Shown here: piece by piece, positions 4,653-9,230 of the stretch
How the letters are laid out: each line of letters opens with the position of its first letter
Numbering within the stretch: position 1 is the first letter of the stretch
DNA from: Vulcanimicrobiota bacterium
GTDB taxonomy: Bacteria > Vulcanimicrobiota > Vulcanimicrobiia > Eremiobacterales > Eremiobacteraceae
Direction of reading: 5' to 3'
DNA: 9,230 nucleotides
Assembly: GCA_019232725.1 (NCBI GenBank)
Contig: JAFANK010000346.1
Coordinates: 1 to 9,230 of the forward strand
Notes under the pieces: generated by a model
What the model saw: the letters and a program-made list of their open reading frames with translations, nothing else
Told to the model about the DNA's origin: nothing
Database searches by the model: none
Position numbers and translations under genes: made by a program

Positions 4653-7600
4653 GTGGCGAAACGGACGGTGGATGAGGGTCCGTCCGCGACACGGGCGGAC
4701 CAAACGCTTGGGAACGCGAGACGCGATGCCGCCCGGACGCTCGCGTCGACAGCGCGCGGCCTTTTAGGATGCAATGTCTGTGAGGTCTATCTCTACGACG
4801 AAAACGCCGACGCGTATCTGAGCGCGACCCGAACAGCCGATGGTGAGCCGCCGCTTGCGGGGCCACCCATCCCGGGCGCTGCTGTCGCCGGCATCTTCCC
4901 TGATTCCGGTCTGCTGACGATCGACGACACGCGCGCAGCGCCGGATGCTCTCAAAGCAACGCTCGATAACCTGAGCGCGGTCTCCGCACTCGTGCTGTCG
5001 GCGTCCACGCCGCGCACGCCGCTTGGGATCATCGTCTGCGCATATCGCTGGTCTCGTCACTTGAGCGCGGCGGGCGAACTGACGCCCGGTTCGTTTGCTC
5101 GCATGGCATCCGCAATCTTGGACCTTGCACGGCGCGCGGAGAATGCGCTCGATCGAGCCGACCGCATGGCCGCGTTGCTCGATAGCGCCGCTCGCTTCGC
5201 GGGTGAGCTCGATCTCGAACAGCTCTTCACCGCTATCCATGACGAGGTCGCGCGCCACATGGATGCACCCTCGTTCTTCGTAGCACTTGCGAGTGGCGAG
5301 GCGCACGAACTGCGTACCGAGTATGCGGTCGAATCGGGCGTGCGCTTCCACTCCGATGCACTGCCCGGACGAGAGGGTCTCGCGGCGCAAGTGTACGCAA
5401 GCGGCCGTCCCTCGCTCGTCGAGTGGACGGATCTCGTCGAGACCGGTATCACCGAGGGCATGAGCGCTGGGTCTGTGCTCATGGTGCCCATGCGCTTAGG
5501 CGATCGCATCATCGGCGTCATGTCGGCGCAGTCGAAGCGGTCGAACGCCTACGACCAGCACCATGTCGAGTTCTTGCTGGAAGTCGCTGAGCAGGCGGCT
5601 ACGGCCATCCAAAACGCCGGCGTGCTGCGCGAGGAACGGCGCCGGATGGCCGAGCTCACAACGCTCCACCGCATCGCGGTTTTGACCAGCTCCGAAAATC
5701 AGCTCGAACGGATCATGGCCGCCATCGTCGTCGAAGCAGCATCGATCTTCCACGCGGATGCCGCGTCGATCGCACTTGAAGACGAGCATGGCGACTACCA
5801 GCTCGCCGCGACCTTCGGGCTCTCTGAAGAATATCGCAAGAAACGCCGCTTGAGCGGCGCGATGATGCGCGCATTGTACGGCGAGTCGCCCAAGGACCGC
5901 TTCATCGGTCCGGATCAAATCGAATCGCTTGGCCAGCCGGAGCTGCTCGCCGCAGAGGGCATCCGCAACGTGTGCTTCATCCCGCTCATCTACCGCGGCA
6001 AGCTCGTCGGCAGCCTTGGGCTGCATGGCCGCCAAAGCATCGTCCGCTTATCACCCGGCGAGGCGCACCTCGCGCAGGTGTTTGCCGATCAAGTCGCTGC
6101 CGCGATGCATCGCGCGCAGGCAGCGCATTCGCTGGCCGAACGGATCGAGGACTTGGATCTCATCGCGCGTGTGGGCCATGCGCTCGTGTCGAGCCTGCAC
6201 ACCGATTATCGCGGCGTTTTGGATATCATCGGTGAGAAGCTCGGCTATACGCACATCACCGCGTTCGGGGTGGAAGGCGACCCTGGTCACCTGCGCGTGA
6301 AAGCCGCACGCGGGTACAGCGAGGCGGCGCTTGAGACCAGATTGCCATTCGAACGCGGCCTGGTCGGCTTCGTCGCGACGAGCGGCGAGATGATGTACGT
6401 GCCGGACGTCTCTGCAGAACCCCGCTACGTGAGCGGCGCAGCGGATATCAAATCGTTCATCGCCTTTCCACTGGTGTTGGAAAAAGAAGTGCTCGGCGTG
6501 CTATCCGTGGAGAGCGTGAAGCCTGACGCCTTTCATGCACGCGACCGGCGCGTGCTCGCGGCCATCGCCGATCAAATGGCAGTTGCCCTGTCGAACGCGC
6601 GGCAGTATGCGATGGCAACCGAGCGTTTGACGTCGCTCGACGCGGCGCGCAAACAAGCTGAGGAGTATGCGCGTTATCTCGAGCGCCGGCAAGAGGAGCT
6701 CAAGCTGCTCGGTGCCGTGGGCGCGGCGGTCAACTCGACGCTCAATCTGAACAAAATGCTCGCGACCGCGGCCGAGCGGATCGCCCAAGGGCTCCATGCG
6801 GAACGCTGCGTGATCTCTCTGTACAATGAAGAGCAAACGGAATCCGAGGTGGTCGCCGACTACTGGACCGCAGGAGCGGTCAGTTCGGTCGGCGCGCGGT
6901 TCCCGATAAAAAGCGGTGCGGCCGTGCTGCACGTGCTGCGCCAGCAGCAGGCCTTCACGAGCCTCGATGCGGCCGAAGACCCACGCTTCGACGGCACACG
7001 CCAGGAAGTGCTCGAGCTCGGGCTACGCGGCTGTGCTATCGGTGCGATTGCATCCGAGGGCCAACTCATGGGTACGCTCGTCGTCGGGCAGACGACCGAG
7101 CCACGCAGCTTCAGCCAGGAGCAGCTCGGCGTGATCGAGACCGTGTCGACGCAGCTTGCACTAGGCGTGCGCAATGCCCGCCTCTATGGGCGAGCGCGTG
7201 AACGTGCAAATGAAGACTCACTCACCGGGCTCTTCAACCATCGCTACGTGCACGGACGCCTCGATCAAGAGCTGCTGCGCAGCCAGCGAACCTCGCAGCC
7301 GCTTGCCGTCGTGCTCTTCGATCTGAACAATTTCAAGGCGTTCAACGATAATTACGGGCACCAAGCTGGCGACGAAGTGCTGCGCTTCATGGCGACGCTG
7401 CTGCACCAAAGCTTACGGGCGACCGACATCGCGGGGCGCTACGGCGGTGACGAATTCCTCGTTATTTTGCCGCAGTCAGACGAACATGGGGCGCGCTTGC
7501 TGCTCGACCGTGTGCGCCGAAAGATCGATGAGCAGGCGGGCTCAGGTCTGCTGCCGATCCCGATCGCGATCTCGGCCGGCGTCGCGGTCTACCCGCGCGA

Positions 7601-7673
7601 CGGCGAGAACAAACGCGATCTTATCGCACGCGCCGACGCGGCGATGTACGCGGACAAACGCAAACCCGCCTGA
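4653..7673 (+). CDS. Multi-GAF diguanylate cyclase (about five GAF domains plus GGDEF)
   Basis: This cytoplasmic enzyme of 1006 residues is predicted to make cyclic di-GMP from two GTP. GAF-like units by eye: 1 at about 26-160 (divergent), 2 at 174-324, 3 at 335-488, 4 at 498-652, 5 at 683-843. Units 2-5 end in the recurring pattern D/E-Q-x-A-x-A-I/L-x-N-A-R or close to it, followed by a connecting helix. The GGDEF domain spans 853-1004, beginning DSLTGLFNHRY. Its metal- and substrate-binding residues are intact (Asp890 in FDLNNFKAFND, GHQAGDEVL, and GGDEF at 931-935). An RxxD inhibitory site (Arg922–Asp925) sits exactly five residues before GGDEF, so product feedback inhibition is likely. 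The Asp in GHQAGD is that of ordinary diguanylate cyclases, not the Ser of cGAMP-making variants. No receiver, EAL or membrane segment is present. The GTG start lies 2 nt after the cyclase stop and lacks a Shine-Dalgarno site, so coupling is likely. GAF ligands are unknown. Confidence 0.94.
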   Translation: MAKRTVDEGPSATRADQTLGNARRDAARTLASTARGLLGCNVCEVYLYDENADAYLSATRTADGEPPLAGPPIPGAAVAGIFPDSGLLTIDDTRAAPDALKATLDNLSAVSALVLSASTPRTPLGIIVCAYRWSRHLSAAGELTPGSFARMASAILDLARRAENALDRADRMAALLDSAARFAGELDLEQLFTAIHDEVARHMDAPSFFVALASGEAHELRTEYAVESGVRFHSDALPGREGLAAQVYASGRPSLVEWTDLVETGITEGMSAGSVLMVPMRLGDRIIGVMSAQSKRSNAYDQHHVEFLLEVAEQAATAIQNAGVLREERRRMAELTTLHRIAVLTSSENQLERIMAAIVVEAASIFHADAASIALEDEHGDYQLAATFGLSEEYRKKRRLSGAMMRALYGESPKDRFIGPDQIESLGQPELLAAEGIRNVCFIPLIYRGKLVGSLGLHGRQSIVRLSPGEAHLAQVFADQVAAAMHRAQAAHSLAERIEDLDLIARVGHALVSSLHTDYRGVLDIIGEKLGYTHITAFGVEGDPGHLRVKAARGYSEAALETRLPFERGLVGFVATSGEMMYVPDVSAEPRYVSGAADIKSFIAFPLVLEKEVLGVLSVESVKPDAFHARDRRVLAAIADQMAVALSNARQYAMATERLTSLDAARKQAEEYARYLERRQEELKLLGAVGAAVNSTLNLNKMLATAAERIAQGLHAERCVISLYNEEQTESEVVADYWTAGAVSSVGARFPIKSGAAVLHVLRQQQAFTSLDAAEDPRFDGTRQEVLELGLRGCAIGAIASEGQLMGTLVVGQTTEPRSFSQEQLGVIETVSTQLALGVRNARLYGRARERANEDSLTGLFNHRYVHGRLDQELLRSQRTSQPLAVVLFDLNNFKAFNDNYGHQAGDEVLRFMATLLHQSLRATDIAGRYGGDEFLVILPQSDEHGARLLLDRVRRKIDEQAGSGLLPIPIAISAGVAVYPRDGENKRDLIARADAAMYADKRKPA

Positions 7674-7706
7674 ACAGACCGCTCCAGGCGGGTCGAACGC
7701 ATTTTT
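7664..7706. terminator. Hairpin terminator between convergent genes, probably bidirectional
   Basis: ACCCGCCTG at 7664-7672 pairs perfectly with CAGGCGGGT at 7685-7693 (9-bp GC-rich stem, 12-nt loop). On the plus strand TTTTT follows at 7702-7706, 8 nt beyond the stem, which is a loose fit to an intrinsic terminator for the diguanylate cyclase operon. The left arm includes the cyclase's final codons and most of its stop codon. On the minus strand the same stem lies after rpsI, followed by a broken T-rich stretch, so it may also end the ribosomal transcript. Confidence 0.65.
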
Positions 7707-7714
7707 ACTTAGTC

Positions 7715-8113
7715 TTAGCGCTTGCTGAACTGGAACCGCTTGCGCGCACGCTTGCGCCCGTACTTCTTCGACTCTTTCTCGCGCGGATCGCGCGTCAAAA
7801 AGCCGGCTTTGCGCAGCACGGGGCGTAGCGTCTCGTCCATGCGCACGAGCGCTCGTGCGATGCCGTGACGAATGGCGCCCGCCTGGCCGGAGAGGCCGCC
7901 GCCGTGCGCAGTGATCTCGATGTTGAAGCGCTGCGTGCTATTGGTGAGCTCGAGCGGCTGGCGCACGACTTGCAAGAGCGACGCGCGGCCGAGGTACGTG
8001 TCGATCGCTCGGCCGTTGATCTTGATATCGCCCTGACCAAGCGCCATGCGCACGCGGGTGACGGCGCGCTTGCGCCGTCCAGTGGCTGAAGGAACTGAAC
8101 TTGTCGTCGGCAT
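7715..8113 (-). CDS. rpsI: 30S ribosomal protein S9
   Basis: S9 is a small-subunit head protein whose C-terminal tail reaches the P-site tRNA. The 132-residue product has normal length and the family's hallmarks: GRRKRAVTRVRM at 12-23, GDIKINGR at 28-35, the HGGGLSGQAGAIRHGIARAL core at 70-89, the RDPREKESKKYGRKRARKRF basic segment, and the invariant SKR end. The start ATG follows the rplM stop without any gap (TAAATG), with a GGGG run about 8 nt upstream as a possible ribosome-binding site, so it is co-transcribed and coupled with rplM. Nothing looks broken. Confidence 0.97.
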   Translation of the reverse strand: MPTTSSVPSATGRRKRAVTRVRMALGQGDIKINGRAIDTYLGRASLLQVVRQPLELTNSTQRFNIEITAHGGGLSGQAGAIRHGIARALVRMDETLRPVLRKAGFLTRDPREKESKKYGRKRARKRFQFSKR

Positions 8114-8545
8114 TTAAATCCCCGTTAACGTGGTGGGCTTTTGCGCCTCGTGACCGTGCTCGGCACCAGGAAAGATCCTGAGGCGTTTCATGCGGGTCGC
8201 GCGCAGATGGTTGGTGGGCAGCATTCCCTTGACCGCGGCCTGCACGAGCCGGGTTGGGTCAGCTGCGTGGACTTGGGCTGCTGTGCGCGTGCGCAGGCCG
8301 CCCGGATATTGCGAGTGTTTTTGGTACTCTTTCTTCGACCACTTCTTGCCGGTGAGCTGGATCTTCGCGGCGTTCGTCACGACGACGAAGTCGCCGGTGT
8401 CAGCGTGCGGCGTGTAGTCCGGCTTGTGCTTGCCCATGAGCACGCCGGCGATTCGCGCGGCGAAGCGGCCTAAGGTCTTGCCTTCGGCGTCGGCGATGAA
8501 CCAGGTGCGTTTCACGCCCTGTTTTGAGAGAAGCGTCGTGGTCAT
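8114..8545 (-). CDS. rplM: 50S ribosomal protein L13
   Basis: L13 is an early-assembling large-subunit protein. The 143 residues match the normal family length (about 142-150) and show its conserved blocks: a TWFIADAEGKTLGRFAARIA-type start region, LMGKHKPDYTPHADTGDFVVV, the A-x-K-I-x-LTGKKW segment, the H-S-x-YPGGL-x-x-RTA segment, AVKGMLPTNHL, and the GAEHGHEAQKP end. The ATG is supported by an AGGA ribosome-binding site 5 nt upstream (8551-8554) and by a promoter just beyond it. The stop abuts rpsI. Confidence 0.97.
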   Translation of the reverse strand: MTTTLLSKQGVKRTWFIADAEGKTLGRFAARIAGVLMGKHKPDYTPHADTGDFVVVTNAAKIQLTGKKWSKKEYQKHSQYPGGLRTRTAAQVHAADPTRLVQAAVKGMLPTNHLRATRMKRLRIFPGAEHGHEAQKPTTLTGI

Positions 8546-8583
8546 TGATTTCCTGAAGTCACAAGGTTTGAGGTAACCCTAGC

Positions 8584-8613
8584 ATTTTACAGAAGGGTGT
8601 GACGTCCCGTCAA
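8584..8613 (-). promoter_or_regulatory. Sigma-70-type promoter for rplM-rpsI
   Basis: On the minus strand TTGACG (8613-8608) and TAAAAT (8589-8584) are separated by 18 nt, with a TG directly before the -10 hexamer. Transcription would start near 8577, giving a leader of about 30 nt that contains the AGGA site. It lies in the 103-nt gap after truA, so rplM-rpsI can be expressed independently of truA. Confidence 0.65.
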
Positions 8614-8632
8614 GCGGTCGTAGGACGTTTTC

Positions 8633-8647
8633 GCCACGTGTCGTGGC
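8633..8647 (-). repeat. Small hairpin just after truA
   Basis: GCCACG and CGTGGC form a perfect 6-bp stem with a 3-nt loop, starting 1 nt after the truA stop codon. No T-run follows on the minus strand (it continues GAAAACG), so it is not a standard intrinsic terminator. It might slow or protect the truA transcript, or be chance. Confidence 0.3.
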
Positions 8648-8648
8648 C

Positions 8649-9230
8649 TCACACCGGGGGGTCGTAGTCCACCTTCTCAAGGTACAGTGCATGAGCAGGA
8701 GCGGTGAAGCCTGCCTGCGTGCGGTCCCGAGAGGCGAGCAGCGTCGCAATCTCGCCCGTGGCTCGACGACCCCGCCCGACTTCGATCAGCGTGCCGGCGA
8801 TAATGCGGACCATATTGTGCACAAATGAGTCGGCGGTGATGACCATGTCCACCAGATCCACATCGCGCTCGAGCTCGATGCGTCGTACAGACCGGCGCGT
8901 CGTCTTTTCGCGCGATTCAGCTGCGCAGAACGCGGCGAAATCATGATCGCCGATAAATGCCTTCGCAGCTTTTTGCATCGCTTCGATGTCGAGCCGTGCG
9001 CCGACGTGAAAGACGCGATGTGCAAGCAGCGGCGATGGTGCTACCCGGTTGAGGATGCGGTAGCGATAGGTGCGGGCGATCGCATCGCGGCGCGCCGAAA
9101 ACCCTGCCTCGCGTTCGACCACGCGTAGCACGGCGATGCGATCGGGTCTCAGTAGTGCGCTGAGCGCCACGGCCATGCGGCGCAACGGCAGCGGCGACGC
9201 AGTCGTGCAGCTAACGACTTGTCCGGTAGC
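8649..9230 (-). CDS. truA: tRNA pseudouridine(38-40) synthase TruA, C-terminal 193 residues
   Basis: TruA converts uridines 38-40 of the tRNA anticodon arm to pseudouridine. The frame is open to the right edge of the window, beginning there with ATGQVVS, which aligns with the H-A-x-G-Q-V-V-S stretch directly after the catalytic GRTDxGVHA motif. The catalytic Asp therefore lies just outside the window, and roughly 50-60 N-terminal residues are missing. Visible family features, counted from the window edge: a DRIAVLRVV-type strand, GFSARRDAIARTYRYRI, GDHDFAAFC, the very conserved FVHNMVRIIAGTLIEVGRGR, and a C-terminal AGFTAPAHALYLEKVDY-type end. Internal ATG and TTG codons near 9176-9185 are not the true start, because homology continues upstream of them. 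truA–rplM–rpsI is a widespread gene order. Confidence 0.95.
   Translation of the reverse strand, partial: ATGQVVSCTTASPLPLRRMAVALSALLRPDRIAVLRVVEREAGFSARRDAIARTYRYRILNRVAPSPLLAHRVFHVGARLDIEAMQKAAKAFIGDHDFAAFCAAESREKTTRRSVRRIELERDVDLVDMVITADSFVHNMVRIIAGTLIEVGRGRRATGEIATLLASRDRTQAGFTAPAHALYLEKVDYDPPV

Noticed and set aside
4770..4781. Cys40-x-x-Cys43 in GAF unit 1 as a metal or redox site
   Set aside because: A Cys at the second position is common in ordinary GAF domains before the Y-L-Y-D strand, and no further clustered Cys or His residues support a metal site.
4764..5390. Minus-strand open frame of 208 codons inside the diguanylate cyclase gene
   Set aside because: It is antisense to the well-supported GAF coding region. 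It is Arg/Cys-rich with no recognisable motif and no promoter or ribosome-binding site.
8546..8648. Ribosomal-protein autoregulatory leader structure before rplM
   Set aside because: The predicted leader is only about 30 nt and shows no stable hairpin; only a promoter and a ribosome-binding site are supported.
9174..9185. Internal ATG/TTG codons as the truA start
   Set aside because: The frame stays open to the window edge, and the upstream residues match the TruA region following the catalytic motif, so the real start is outside the window.

Overview
The window looks like chromosomal DNA from a GC-rich (roughly 60% or more by eye), flagellated bacterium. The truA–rplM–rpsI order is common in many bacterial phyla. 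The combination of alanine/arginine-rich proteins, weak or absent Shine-Dalgarno sites, GTG starts and multi-GAF cyclases would suit a Terrabacteria-type lineage such as Eremiobacterota (WPS-2), but this placement is a guess that the sequence alone cannot prove. No mobile element, CRISPR array, tRNA or rRNA was recognised.

Layout. (1) Positions 1-2751, minus strand: the start of a flagellar basal-body operon, in transcription order flgB, flgC, fliE, fliF and then a gene cut by the window edge. The genes are packed with 1 to 8 nt overlaps or gaps. (2) Positions 2752-2865: a 114-nt divergent intergenic region holding a perfect 12-bp palindrome and an exact GCCGATAT box. (3) Positions 2866-7673, plus strand: two soluble signalling enzymes separated by 2 nt. 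The first is a coiled coil–GAF–PAS–class III nucleotidyl cyclase, predicted to make cAMP. The second is a 1006-residue protein with about five GAF domains and a GGDEF diguanylate cyclase with an intact active site and inhibitory site. (4) Positions 7664-7706: a hairpin terminator between convergent genes. (5) Positions 7715-9230, minus strand: the housekeeping cluster truA (cut at the window edge), rplM and rpsI, with a good sigma-70-like promoter in front of rplM.

How the parts may work together. FlgB, FlgC, FliE and FliF build the MS ring and proximal rod of the flagellar basal body. The divergent operon encodes enzymes for two second messengers, cAMP and cyclic di-GMP, each behind GAF-type sensors. 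Cyclic di-GMP commonly governs the switch between swimming and attachment, so a shared control region would be sensible, but that link is inferred from position only.

The most unusual point is the FliF C-terminus. After the second membrane helix, instead of a recognisable FliG-binding tail, it has about 50 residues resembling the middle (armadillo-like) domain of FliG, including a variant of its EHPQ motif. No ordinary fliG start follows fliF: the next gene begins with a proline/serine-rich stretch unlike the usual FliG N-terminus.
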